A DNA stretch of 64,000 nucleotides from contig LR746269.1 of NCBI GenBank assembly GCA_902729315.2, positions 3,482,001-3,546,000 of the forward strand, in the 5' to 3' direction. This document shows, one piece after another, positions 24,641 through 37,500 of the stretch. Numbering within the stretch: the first letter of the stretch is position 1; every line of letters begins with the position of its first letter. Source of the DNA: Spirodela intermedia. Its lineage: Eukaryota; Streptophyta; Magnoliopsida; Alismatales; Araceae. The notes beneath the pieces were generated by a model. The model searched no databases. It was not told the origin of the DNA and saw nothing but the letters and a program-made list of their open reading frames with translations. Both the position numbers and the translations under genes were made by a program.

Positions 24641-24801
24641 ATCCATATATTGTGAAGGAAATTTATGATCATGGTGCTAATGTTATTAAAGATCCTATAG
24701 ATGGTAGAGAATTTAAGGTAAATGGCCAAAGATTAAAGATTTATTTGGAGAATAAAAAATTAGGAGCCAAAGAATCTATTTTGTTATTAGATCCAAAATA
24801 A
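24641..24801 (+). pseudogene. Gypsy integrase C-terminal end
   Basis: Reads YIVKEIYDHGANVIKDP, then GREFKVNGQRLKIYLE and a stop at about 24,799. This matches the C-terminal end of Athila/Tat-type integrases, where (F)KVNGQRLK precedes the pol stop. It is the natural 3' end of the pol gene whose middle is missing. Confidence 0.82.
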
Positions 24802-26519
24802 CAACATGTATTTATATACGTTTACTTATTTTTAGTTTTTAGTTAGTATTTCTTTGCTCTTATTATTTTACTTTCTAATAAATGCAGCAAAAAATTATGG
24901 AAGAAAAGGGATGCACGTGGGTGATCGAAAAATATAATTTTAATGAAAAATAAATAGATGATTGAATCAAGAGGTGCAGATGCTACCACTCTAACCTTAC
25001 CCATTTAAATTTTTATTTTCTGATTTTTTCTTTCTTTGATATATATGATTTCTAAAATTTCATAAATATTTAAATGGTTAGACTTTTTTACATCATTGGG
25101 GATAATGCTGATTTTAGTTAGGGGGTGGAGAGTGAAAATTGAGAAAACTTTGAAATTGTAGAATTTATTTTTTATTATTTTTTGAAAATTAGAAATTGTA
25201 TTCATAAGAAGTAAGAAAATATATCAAACATGAATAGATGAAAGAAATTTCACATATCATGGATGAAACCTAAAGTGAAGGAAACCCAAATCTGATTATT
25301 TTTGTTTTTGTGAATTTTGCATTACATTAAATAGCCAAATATTATAGAGGAAGTATGTTGAAGGGAATTGGGCTAAGATAAATTAGAAGTCTTGATCTAA
25401 AGTGTTCAACTATCCATAAAGTACACCAAATGATCATGAAACTGAAGTTACCATTTTTCTCACAGCTTAAAAATTTGTATACTAAGTATTATGATGCAAA
25501 GAAATTATGGAAGTAGTCACTTTGAGCAGAAATTGGGTGTGTCAATAGGAGGAAAAAATCAAACTCTATGAATTCCAATGATTTATATTTTCAGACAGAG
25601 TGTAATCCCCATAAAAAAAAATTAAAAATTAAAATAAAAAAAAGAAAAGAAATGGGGTCTTCCCAATTGTCCTGTGGAGCTTCCACATGTGTAATTTGGA
25701 CAGAAAAAAAGAAAAAAAAAGGGGAAAGCTACATGCATGTTATTGTTTAGATAAGGGATTCAATATATTCATATATCTAAGTATTGACATTCCTGATTGA
25801 TGTTAAAAGTGATTATCAAATGAGATCTAAGCTAATTACAAATTGATGGATGTGAGAATGTGCAAAAGAAGAGAAGTGAGAATTTTTGTGGAATCTTTAG
25901 GGATAGTTTGAACATGAAAGATTAATTTTCTTTCTGATTCTTATCGTATAAACCTTAGATATACAGATTTTATAGTAATTTAGTTTAGATTTTGTAATGA
26001 GGAATTTTGAAATTTCAAAAATATGAAGAAGAGGACTTAGATTCAGGAACTATGAAATGATATGTGAAATGATTATATAAGCTCTTACAACTCTAATTAT
26101 GCTTTTTGATCTAATTGTAAATAGAGAATATTGATTTTTTTTGATAAAAAAAAATATTTTTAACACATCATTTAGATCAAAACATTAGAATGAAATTTGA
26201 GAAAGTTATATTCAATGAAATAATTACATCTTTATTTTTATTGCTAAGGGACTAGCAATGAGGTAAGTACTGGGTGTGATAACTCTCATTAATTATATGA
26301 TAAAATGCTTAATATTTTATAATTATTATTTAATTTTATAGAAATATTTATAAATTCCTTTAATCTAGAGAAAATGATATTAAACTTATTTATATGGTTA
26401 TATTGTTACTTTCTAGAAATTACATGATGAAATTCACTATGAAATATTTCTTGAGCTTATTATGATAAATAATAATAATATAATAATAAAATTAAAATAC
26501 GAGACTAATTTCTTTTTTT
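24802..26519 (+). mobile_element. Gypsy 3' internal region, non-coding
   Basis: AT-rich sequence after the integrase stop. A TTGGGGATAATGCTGATTTTAG...GGGGGTGGAG stretch at about 25,095-25,130 is typical of 3' internal regions of plant gypsy elements. A polypurine run at about 25,703-25,728 could be a PPT, but no LTR start follows it. No env-like gene seen. Confidence 0.45.
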
Positions 26520-27475
26520 AGGTTTTCCACATCAACGACAAACGTAATGAATAATGTGAGAAGTTTGGTGGATGATTTGACAAAATCGACAAAATTAACA
26601 CATAGGAAAATTGGAAAATGCTAGAGGAGGAAGAAGGGGGCATCTTCGATCAATCTATCACTCTTCAAAACTATTTTCTCTCTCCTCTAGTAGTGACCAA
26701 TGTCGGATTTACCCGAATCATCTATCCAATATAAATGATAGATTTCCTCTTGACTTCTCTTTAATTCATCCACTACAGAAGCTGAACTTCATCCACGAAC
26801 TCATCCCATTCTTCACTCGATACAAATGACGAAGAATTTCTTTTGAGGATCAAAGTTGACACGCTCAAAGTTGAACCACCACCATTAAGTGGTTCCACCA
26901 AGTGACAATTATTAAGATTGTCATTTATCAATTGGAGGTTGTGTAGGAATCCATTCAGTGCACCGCGCTTGTACAAATCAATCGAATTCGGGCAAAAATT
27001 TAATCGTTGACCGTTCTGCCCATTCTTCCATAAAACTTGATCTTTGCACAATTTTACTTTCTTTTTAATTTATAAAAAGTTCCATTCAATTCTACATTGT
27101 GTTACGAACAATTTCTCTTTTAAAATCAAAGGTTTTTTCTATCTTGGCTTTGATTTTGAGAAATATGAGTCGACATATTTCTAGTGACTTGAATTTGTGG
27201 GTGTTCTTCATGGGCTAATGTCGATTGACGTCATAATCCCTAATTTCTTGTTTTAAAATTCTTTTATGAATTTTCACAATTAAAAATTATAAAAAAAGTA
27301 GTCTATCAATTAGAAATTATAAATATAATTAACTAATTTCTTATTTTCCTTATGTTTGACTTGGAAAAATCCTATAAAATTAAATTATTCTAAATTGGTT
27401 ATTTTCTAGCATTTATAAATTATAAATTTACTGAATTTTCTTTACATAAAAATGACATAAAATATTCAGTCAGTA
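26520..27475 (+). repeat. Diverged 3' half of a gypsy LTR, plus orientation (tentative)
   Basis: The end of this block resembles the end of the LTR at 19,824-21,542 in the same orientation: GATTGACGTCAT, then TTTGACTTGGAAAA, then TTATTTTCTAG and an AT-rich end. The first part (26,520-27,200) shows no clear similarity, so the left boundary is a guess. Confidence 0.35.
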
Positions 27476-27479
27476 GAAA

Positions 27480-28165
27480 AGTCGTGATTTAATCATATAG
27501 AAATATGAGTTTTAACTTTGGTAAGATTCGAACTCACACTAGTTGTCCGCCTGCATGGGAAAGTGAAATAAGTACTCAAATACCCTTATATAGTGATGTC
27601 ATCATGGTATCTCATTATTATAAATACGGGGTATTTTGGTATTAAAATCTTCAAAAATATTCTAGGGAAGGTGTGACTATTGATTTAGTCCCATGTCGGT
27701 AATACGTCGAATGTTGAGACGCATATATGGTAATGTAAAATTTCAAAATCACTGAGTCCCTTTCGCATGTGTGTACAACCACTCCTTGCCCCACGCCTAA
27801 TTGGCCACTAGTGACGTGGAAGGGGAGTGAGCACGTGCCCCCATTAGTCCATAGCCACTTGAGTCCTTGCTTGCGGCTATGCCTTGACTATGCTTCCGAC
27901 CCACTTGTGGGCCTAGTTAGTCGACAAGTCCCCCCCCCTTTTTTATCTTTTTATTTTATTTTCTTTTTCTTTATTTATCTCAAAAATAGGATTATCAAAA
28001 TTATATAAATTCACATAAAATCACATAATTAGTCAAAAAACTACATTAATCAACTAAAAACTATTTTTTCATAATTTAACACAAATATAAGTCTATTTAT
28101 CATGAGTTAAGGCTAAAACTATATTATTTATTACTTATTAACTCATGATAATGAAGACTTATTAA
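27480..28165 (-). repeat. Inverted copy of the 5' half of the gypsy LTR
   Basis: The reverse complement matches 19,824-20,517, roughly 75-80% by eye. Shared blocks include GGGCCCACAAGT, GGTCGGAAGC, CACTCCCCTTCCACGTCACT, GTGGGGCAAGGAGTGGT and TGCAGGCGG. The LTR start is at 28,165 (TA in place of TG). Similarity ends at GACTTTTCTAC near 27,480. Confidence 0.85.
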
Positions 28166-29639
28166 TAGATATCTATATTGACACATTTGAATTGACAAAA
28201 ATTAAGTTTTTTATCATATGATTGAAACTAATGTATTGCATAATATATTAAATATGATTTAAACCTTAAAATATTAAATTTTATGTCTTTACTTTTCTTC
28301 CATGAAAGTGTCGAAACTCCACATTTATGACACATCAAAATTACCTCATTCTATTTTGAAAACCTTCTTTCTATCCTTGTTCAAAATGACTACATGAAAC
28401 CTTCGATCAAGGTTGGGATTGAGTTCTATTAGCTGGTTCTTTTTGAGTACTAGAGGTCAGGTACTTTGGTTTCATAACATTATTTCACATATTCACATAT
28501 TTACATCACATCTTGGTTGATTTCTTTCTACTCGACCCTAAAACAAAAAATAGTTGATACATGTAGGACTATTCTCTCTTGAACAACCTCTAGGATTTGA
28601 AAACATTGAAGGATTTCTAAAAGGTAAAAGGAAAAATCAGATAATTATTTATTACTCCTAGAAAAGAATCCCTTTCCTCCACCATTAAAAAGGAACCTAT
28701 TCCTCAGCCTGTACCTCAATTTGAAAATCTCGTATCATGAGCCCTTCACCTCCTACCACCAATGCTGAAGCCATGCTTGCTGAAGCTCTCACAAACCTAC
28801 CTTGTGCCAACACAAACCAGAAACTACTTTTCACTGTCCATGACATTTTCTCTCCTAATTCTAGCTCAGATAATTTCATTCTTGGATGAAGAAAGCCTAA
28901 CTTGCAAACATCTTGAGCCTCTCCACCTGAAAACACTATACTTGAATTAGGAATCACAAAATATGCTCCTCGATATATTGAACAGTTTATTTTCCCACTT
29001 TTGAATTTGAATTTTTTAGAAACTATAATTAATTATAGAAAAATACTTCAGTGAAAAATTATTGATTGAACCTAAAAATTTACTTTTATGCCATTGGTAT
29101 CACATACCATGTTTCCAAACTCTTTGGCATATATCCTATTATATATTTTCAAGTGGATGAGATTGGTCGAGTGGTCTTTGAGTACTTAGAGTCTAATCTG
29201 CATTTGAATGTTTTACAATAATTCCACCTAAACTTCTTCTGGTATTTAACATTTATTAGTGGGGAAAAAAATGATTTTACTATAGAAAATCGAAATTCCT
29301 TCCTCTAAATCCCTTATGGATCTGAATTGATTATTGATAGGATGATGGTCAATGAATTTTTTACTTCCTTGAATAAGATGTCAAATGCAGATATGCACAA
29401 CATCGTCTCTCCACCTTCACATTCCATATAGAGTACTTTATTTCATAATTAGTCATTTAATTCTACACAATAGTTGTGCTCATGATATGATTCCATAAAA
29501 TCCACATTAGAGGCAATGATAAGTAGGAGAGTTTTTTTCAGTCCAAGGAATGCATATCAAAGGGAATCTGGCTATGGCTTGAGTTCAGGATTTGGAAGAA
29601 TTTGTAGTGAAGGTAAATTTGGTTTGAATTGTAATGAAC
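28166..29639. other. Degenerate spacer, nothing identified
   Basis: AT-rich. Short open frames on both strands near 28,697-28,957 have no recognisable domain. It may be the 3' continuation (RT side) of the minus-strand gypsy remnant to the right, but no RT motif was found. Confidence 0.35.
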
Positions 29640-30300
29640 GGAGGTTCCAACCTTAAACCAAGATTTTAGGAGTCAAGACGTGTCTTGAAGTGCATAAATT
29701 CTTACTAATATCATTATTAGAAGAATTTTCTATGAAATCAATTATGTTGCATTCTTCTTTTGGATACTTAGAAGCATAAAAAATATTGAGTGAAACCTTC
29801 TAACCTCCAAATGTAATGTCCACAATCTAATAGCATAATTTATCTTAGCTTGGGCAATTGCTCAGAATGATAACCATTCAACTTAGTTCATGAGGATAAT
29901 TCATATTAAGAATTAGAAATCTATCTAGAAATTATAATCTTTAAACTTTAGAATCACATCTTCTATCAACCCCCTTCACTAGAATTAGAGTTTTTATGAA
30001 TCTATTAGTTAAGATAGGTGGAGTGGGTTTAAACTCTCTTATATCAAATTATTTATAAATTGATCTTGGTAGAAGATTAACACTAGCTCCTAAATCAAGA
30101 AGTTCTCAATGAAATGTGATGCCACATATCTCATAAGAATAAGTGGAGTATTAAGGCCCTAAAGTTCCTTTGGAAGTTGATCCATTATAATTATATTCAC
30201 ATCCTTTGAAAGCTTTATTTTATTAAGTTCTCATCTATGAGTACACAATTATTTAGCAAAGGCATAACTAAGAACATGTTTACTTTCTTGAAGAAGAGAA
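29640..30300 (-). pseudogene. Minus-strand Ty3/gypsy protease/linker remnant
   Basis: Reading 30,300 down to 29,640 across stops gives SHFIENFLDLGASVNLLPRS, where D-x-GAS is the aspartic protease active site and INLMP/VNLLP follows as in Athila/Tat elements. Next come REFKPTP and KGVD, an AQAKINYAI-like block, and ECNIIDFIE. Order and wording fit the protease and protease-RT linker of an Athila-like element. RT is absent. Confidence 0.65.
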
Positions 30301-30565
30301 ATATTAATGTAAACTTATTTATGTTGGATTTTGACCTACACTAAAGTCAAGAAGAGAGGGTTGAATGGATCTCCTTTTTGTCCTTAGATAATTAACTCTT
30401 AGGATCACGATCTACCCTTAGGATTATAAGAAGAATTCCCCTAAAATTTTCTAGCCTTTTATAGTGGTTCAACTTATTGCCAACATCCATTCTCCAATAA
30501 TAAGCCTATTCTTATGTTCCACTACCACTATGTATTCAACCACAATTGTTGATCAATGGGCTCAT

Positions 30566-31735
30566 TGATAACATGCATTCTTATCATGTATTTACACTAT
30601 ATTTATCTTCTTTTAGTGGATAAATTTTTTAAAAATAATGCATGTTACCATTTAATTCCTGCATATTTACATCTTTCATGAATAAACATGCATTTTGATA
30701 TTTTATTTTTATATTATTTTAAGAAAAATAATTTTAAATAATTATGCATGAAATATTTTTTATGTGAGTTTTAGAATTTTTTTAGAATTTATTCTGGATT
30801 ATACATATTTTTTTAGAATTTCTTATAATTTATAGGATTTTCTAAAGATTTTTAGGTATCTTGCAAGAATTAAAAAAGGCAAAAAGTAAAAGAAAATTGA
30901 ACTGGCCAGGCTGGGCCAAACCAGGTGGGCCAAGCCAAGTAACTCGATGGGCCAGAATATTAAGAGGCCAACCGTTGGATCATCAACAAGTCAATGATGA
31001 ATGCACAATTGACAGGTCAATGGGTACATGGGCACATGGACTCGATGACATTTCAACGAACTATTGGTGACATGGCATGCTTTCCGCTATCCAATTAAAA
31101 TTGGATTGTGATCCCCTTTTTTAACCCCCCTATGTATACATGTTCTTTCTCTATTTCTTTTTGTTTGGAGACATACTTGAGAAATCTTAATCGAGTCCAA
31201 CCTTTGTTTCATTCCACCATGCAATATTTTGGTACCATTGGAAAGCTCTTGAAGAGATGATTTGATTGGTACCAACTATTCGTGGTTTGGTTGTGTATTG
31301 AGAGTGCAATCCCAACTTGAATTGATAGCTCTACTACCATAGAAATGCTTATAAAGCCTTTGATCTCGTGCACATTGGATCATTCAGTAGTAATCCAGAT
31401 TAATGTGAGGCTTGTCTATTGATTACAACCAATCTAGATAGATTTATTTACATTTTACCTACTTCAATCGTTAGATTTATAGAATTTAATCATTCACAAT
31501 ATATTTTTCTATTTTCCTCATTTCTAGCAATAGATTTTCAATCGATTCATAATTCTTGCTCTCACTTGATCCCATCCTCTAATCTAATCCTTACAATTTT
31601 CTTTTTACTTTGTCCACCAATTTAATTTCAATTGCACAAATCACATGCTCCTTATGGGTTGACCATGAACTTGTCAACATACTTAATTTTTTGATGGTTA
31701 ATCCATGAAATCCGGGTTTACAAATATTAGAGGTA
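30566..31735 (+). repeat. Possible solo gypsy LTR
   Basis: Starts TGATAACATGCATTCTTATCATG, a typical start for long gypsy LTRs and similar in pattern to the LTR at 19,824. It has an AT-rich first half, a GC-richer transcribed-looking middle (30,900-31,080) and a T-rich 3' part. The 3' boundary, TSD and second copy were not found. Confidence 0.35.
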
Positions 31736-32515
31736 TTTCAATGACCTGCTAGCATGTCATGTCACTCACCTACCATGAAGATTCACCTAGAATTTCTCTT
31801 CTAGATTCATAGTTATAGGAGGCCACACTGCTATTTCACCAAGATAGTTACTACAATATTTTGCTCAACATTTTTCTCTTAAATTCATAACTTTAAGAGT
31901 CAACACCACTATTTCACTAGGCCATGTCTTATTGATAACAAATGAGACTCTAATGTCTACTTTATTTCAAAACAAATAATAAAAGCTATCATTGTGAGAT
32001 TTCTTTAAATGTTGGGGTTGATTTTGAGGCATGCTCAAAATAATAAAAGCTATCATCTTCAAAGTTTTGAAGATGAGGATGATGCTCTAACTTTGAATGC
32101 ATTCATCTTCATCAAGTATGAGAGTTGACTATTGATGGAGTCCCCTCTAAAGGATAGAAGGCTAAAACTTGATGCTGGACAAATTTAGGAAGTCAAATTA
32201 TCAAACTAAGGTTGTAAAGAAGGGGTTTTAAAACTTCAGAATTAGGCTTAAGTTTCTATACATAATCTCATAATTAAAGAAAGTTGAGATCATTTAATTA
32301 CTTAATTATAACTAACCCTTCAAAGAATCAGAGAAGGTTTCTTTTGGGAGGAATGGATCACCAAACTTTAAGATTTAGTGGCTACACTATGGGTAGTCAC
32401 TTCTAAAGTAAGGGAGTTCAAAAAAATTTATCAATCAGTACAATAATTTGGAAGTAAAGGTACCTTGTTAGAAGACTTAGAAAACTCTTGATAATTCTTG
32501 GAATAGTTGGTTTGA
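31736..32515. other. AT-rich spacer with short direct repeats
   Basis: No gene seen. An imperfect repeat of about 50 bp occurs at 31,791-31,840 and 31,870-31,918 (both contain TTCATA...CACTATTTCAC-like sequence). An 18-bp repeat AATAATAAAAGCTATCAT occurs at about 31,975 and 32,039. Probably decayed transposon. Confidence 0.4.
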
Positions 32516-32584
32516 TCCTCCTTACGAGTTCCACGCTCTGAGAAGAGGATGAATGGAGATAGAAGGAGACAAGATCAAGGATGA

Positions 32585-33230
32585 GGCCACAAAGTGAAGG
32601 AGATGGAAGAGAACGAGAGAGAGAGAGAGAGAGAGGAAATGAGGGAGTACGTGGCGACGGCAGGAGAGAGAGAGAGGAAATGAGGGAATACGTGGCGACG
32701 GCGGGAGAGAGAAAAGGGAGTTCTCGTGGGATGCGACGAGAACCGAGGATGGAATAAATAAAAGGGAGAAGGTAAAGGGACGAATTGAGAGTCTAGGTGG
32801 GAGACGGAATAGGGGGGCGAAATGAGGGGTGTCAACGGGAGAGAGAGAGAGAGAAAAGGTGGGTCTCGTGCTGATGGCGGAAACAGAAGACGGCGATGAG
32901 GTGGACGACGCGGAGGCGGAAAGGTGGTGGCAAGGCGGACGGCGAGGAGGCGGATGGGGGTGACGAGGGACGGCAAGGAGGCGGAGGGTGGCGACGGCAG
33001 GCGTAGGCAAGGAGGTGGAAAAGGGGAGGATGGGGCGGACGGAGAGGAGGCGGAACGGTGGCAGCGAGGTGGGCGGCGGGGAGGCAGAGAGAGAGAGGGA
33101 AAAGGAAATAGGGAAGAGATAGACGGAACGAACGAGAAGGGGATTCCGGCGGAGGAGAAGAAAGAAGAAGGGCGAAGAGGACAGGGGAGAAGACCGGAGG
33201 AAGACGAGATTACAAGAAAGGTAAGTTCCA
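32585..33230 (+). repeat. Purine-rich low-complexity tract with 41-bp tandem units
   Basis: About 640 bp strongly biased to A/G on the plus strand and rich in GAGGCGG, GGTGG and GAGAGA motifs. Two tandem units of 41 bp occur at about 32,627-32,704, each with GAGAGGAAATGAGGGA followed by TACGTGGCGACGGC. Long open frames on both strands here are artefacts of the bias (Ser/Pro/Leu-rich on minus). This could be the 5' leader or LTR of a minus-strand element; that is not shown. Confidence 0.7.
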
Positions 33231-35219
33231 AATTATTCCATGCATCCATGTGGTTTTCCATCTCAGACTTATGAGCGATGAGGAGGGAAGGAGTGCCACG
33301 ACATAGAGGAGAAGAAATAGAAACGGTTGAGGTGGTTAGAGGCACCTCTTTAAGCGGTGGCGTCTCTTGGAGAGGGACGCTCCTCAACCCTCCCTCATGG
33401 GCTTATAGGAAGATGGGCCCTCTTCCATTGGGCCTTCTTTCATTGGCTCATCTTCCTCTTCTCCTTCATGGGCCCACAACATAGGATGGACCCTCTTGTT
33501 GATCCCTATGGATCCATGGATTGTAAACCCAAGGTTCCACTTGGGATCTAGTAATGGAGGTAGCCTCCAGTTGGCTTGTGTCATACAAAGTTGAAGATTA
33601 GCATTGACCCTAATCTTAGCTGACCTTCTTGGGAGTTGACGTCTTGTTGCTGGTGAAGGCCCGACTTGAAGTTGACCTTGATTTGGGATGGACTCTATTG
33701 TATCATTTTGAGATGGCATGATTAGGTTTAGTCACCCCATCAAAACTACTGCTCGAGGGCTTGAAAATCAATGTTGAAGTTAATGTTTTCTCAAGCTTTC
33801 GCAACTTCTTCACATTTCACTAGTTTCTCATTGATTTTTCAACGTGGTATTGCACTTAATGCTTGATATTATGGTCAAGACATAGACATAAGTGCACTAC
33901 TTATTATTTATTCAAAAACCTTGATATTTATAGGTGAATCATCTAGAAAACTTCATGTATCTCTAAAAATTTTAATGTATATTTTTTTTGAAATAAACAC
34001 AAATTTGAATAGCTGAAAATCTGATACAATGTGTCATTTAAGCCTTTATGGATATCCTTTAGTGAAACCAAGCCATGGTACAGTTAAGTCATAATGTTCA
34101 TCTTCGTTTCTTGTTGATTTAAAACAGTTCGATAAGAATTCAATGAACTAACTGTAAAACTGATAATGTGTTGTTCATTATCATAATAATTTAACGATCA
34201 CACTCATATGAGTCTATTCAATATACATTTCATTCTTAGGTGAATATTTTGAACCTAGATTTCAATATGTGTAGAAATATTCACAATAATTCAACACATA
34301 TGAAATGATTGTTTCTAAAGTGTACTTGATATCAAAAAAATTACATTCAGTATAATACATAATCTAAATTCAATCCATCAGTTTGATATTAAAATCTTTC
34401 ATACTTATATTTTACTTCAAGTAGTCTTGTTGATTTAGATGTGTTAAACATTATTTTCTCTTGGTGGCATATTCTGTAAATAATGACACTTTTCAGCAAT
34501 ATACAATATGATAATTTTGTATGATGTAATCAATTTGTTACCTAAATTCAATATTAATATTCAAAAATATATTCAATAAATAATTACATGATCATTTAAC
34601 TGTACTATAAATTTAATATGGATATTCACATATTTATTCTCATATTATGTATGTTTAGATAAAGATATAATTCGATCTTCTTACTTGACTTTGTGTTTGG
34701 GTTGTCATCAAAATATCATTTATGCAATGCTTTACTAGTTTAAACATTTCTAATATTGGGGCAACTTCTTCTTATTATTTCTTCCTATATTTTATTATTA
34801 TTATTATTATTTAATTTTAGTGAACAATGAAAAGCATTATTAATGATCAAATATGCATGTAAAGCACAAGACTAGCATTAAAACTGATGACAATTATCCT
34901 TGAGAACAATGTCAAAATTGATGTGCACCCATCATTGCAGGTTAAATGGTGCACTTAATGTTAAATTTGTAATTAAACTCTTACATATAATAATGAAGTA
35001 TTATGTTAGTCTAAATAAAAACCACAAGGATGATTTTACTTATTTTTAAAACAATCTCATGTTATAGGAATTTAAATAATTTATGAAATAATGAAATGAA
35101 AATATTTAAGACTACTTATTTTTTTCTAAAGAAATAAAAAAATGATATGAACTAAAAAATAAGAAAAATAGAAAATAGAGTTTAAGATTAATCTTCATTA
35201 TAAAATCAAGAAGATATTG
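33231..35219. other. Spacer, no gene
   Basis: 33,231-33,720 is GC-richer, with repeated GGGCC and CCTCTTC motifs reminiscent of LTR sequence. From 33,720 on it is AT-rich. No domain was recognised. Confidence 0.4.
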
Positions 35220-37500
35220 TTGGGTTTGATGTGGCTACGTGGAACACCAAGAGGGGGGAATAAATTGGTTTCTTATGGGTTATATTTTATTCTTCTATTA
35301 TGTCTATGAGTAGATGTGTCAACACAAATTCACACAGCTTTTTTATTGAGTATGATTTTACTTAAGTCTCTCTCTCTATATGAGTTCACTTTAGTCCCTT
35401 TCTCATGCATCATCACAAAGGACACAAAAAGTTTTTATATTTGTTCACCCCTCATTGGGCTACGTTTAGTCCCAGAGGATCTTTCCTACCAAAGTTCATT
35501 ATTTCTTTCTAGAAATACAATTGATTTCACAATATAAATGGTCTAACACTTATGTCTGACCTCTATGGAAATCACACCCCTTATAGGCACAATTTAACTT
35601 TCAGCACCACGTGCTTTAGTCAAATATACAAATCTTATTTGAGACCATACTCTTCACGAGCACTAATAAGCTATCAGCACATTGTGTCTTAGCCCAAACC
35701 TCTCTTTACTCATCACCCAAGTACTTTAGGGTCCAAAGGAGAGAGTTGACTTGAATCACCACTATAGATTGATATGTTTGACATAATGTTCAACTCTTTA
35801 ATAAAGCACATGGCAACTTGACTTTGAAAAATGAAGTATGATCTTCCTTTGAGCTTAAATGAATGTTCTAGAGAGATTTCATCATTTAGAATTATTATTA
35901 TTCTTCTTCATAAACTTCTTATTTTTATTCTCCAGTGTCTTTCTATCTTTTCATCTATTGAAAAGTGGTTATGAGAATTTAAATTTGACGATGTTGCTCG
36001 ACTTGTATGCTAGTGACCTTTACTCGTTCATTCTTGTTATTCTCATGTTCATTATCCTTGAGCCTTTTTTTGAAAATTTATAGTTTACCAATGAATATTT
36101 TTACTTTTAAGGTTGCATTCAAATGATGTCATTAAGCTTGTCGTTATCTCTATGTACTCTGCCAATATGTTACCATCCAAAATGCATGGCACTGCTCTTT
36201 ACTTGTTCCTCGCTTTGAGGCTTGTTATTTTCACATCAACTAAGTTTGAAGCTTGGTTTGGAGATGTGTGATTTATCAACAATTGTCCTTGCTTTTGAGG
36301 TCAAGTCAATACAGTCTATTTGGTCTATTATTTTCTCTATGTTTTGTTGACGTGCTATCCTATAGGGTACATCACAAAGGCTTCTTCCCTTTCATGATAG
36401 CTTCCTATGAATGGTTCATTTTTGTTATTATATAGGATTGGAGTTTGAGTCTTGCTTGAAATATTGACACTTTGTTATTATACATAATTTTAACTGGTTG
36501 AATAGTGGAAAACAAGGTAGAGACCCCTAGACTACTTGCACATACCAATGGAAGGAAAAACCATTATAAATCTTAGTCTTCTAGTTGATTTAGAAGTCAA
36601 TGTGTTGACTTCTCAATTTAATGTTTGAGCTGATCGACTATGTCAACCCACAATATTTTGTGTCAACCAAAGAAATACTATGTCCACCTACTATTCCAAC
36701 ATATTGTAAAAATAGTTTGAAATCACTTAAAATTTGCTAAAAATTATTCAAAAACTAATTCATCCCTCCTCTTCATATTTTATGGCCTATTAGAAAACCA
36801 ACATATAATTTGTGCCTCTAAATTGGGGAGATATGTATGTGGAATAGCCTTTGAAAAATGCAATTGTTGAGATGCTAGTCATTGACCTACTACTTAATAT
36901 AATCAAGTTGTTTCATAGGGTAAAATCTAGTACCAATTATTGATTCCATAATAAACTAACAAATACATTATGATTGAGAGTGAATTGAATTTCTCACATG
37001 TTTTAATTTTTTTAATCATTTTAAGTTATTTATGTGAATTGTAGTTCTAGTGGATCAACATAGCTCACTTGAGTCAACATAGAACTTAGTGGGTTGATAT
37101 AGTATGTTCATTGTGAAATATTTTGCCACATGTCTGGTGCATTCTTGTTATTAGATTTTCATCACTTGCTCTCTCTTGACTAAAGATGGGTTGGTACAAT
37201 GTTTTAGTTTGAGACACCTCTTTCTCCTAAAGTGAGTTGACAAATGGGTACACCCTTTCCTTCTCCTTTGGTTTTTCCTCAAAATTTATTTATTTTGATC
37301 TATTTTGTCTTAGCAATATCTATTTTGACTTAGATCTTGATTTAGAAATTAGTGTATTTCAACATATTTTATTGCAATGTTTCGTACTTAGATTTATACA
37401 ATCAATTTATTAACATCAAAATGAATACGTTTAAGAAATCCTTAGGTGAATAATTTAGTAAAATAATTAGAGAAAAAACAAGAAAATAAGGAAGCAAGAA
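35220..37500 (+). mobile_element. Possible copia LTR remnant
   Basis: 35,220 begins TGTTGGGTTTGATG and is followed by AACACCAAGAGGGGGGAATAA, a phrase common just inside plant copia (SIRE-type) LTR starts. A related but shorter block (TGTTGGATTTTGACC, AAGAGAGGGTTGAATGG) is at 30,331. No second LTR, PBS or coding domain was found, and the end is arbitrary. Confidence 0.3.

Noticed and set aside
28697-28957. Minus-strand 86-codon open frame
   Set aside because: No recognisable family and flanked by decayed transposon sequence; chance frame is the simplest view.
32575-33387. 270-codon minus-strand open frame, Ser/Pro/Leu-rich
   Set aside because: It lies in the purine-biased tract; stop codons are depleted on both strands by composition. 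No domain or splice context.
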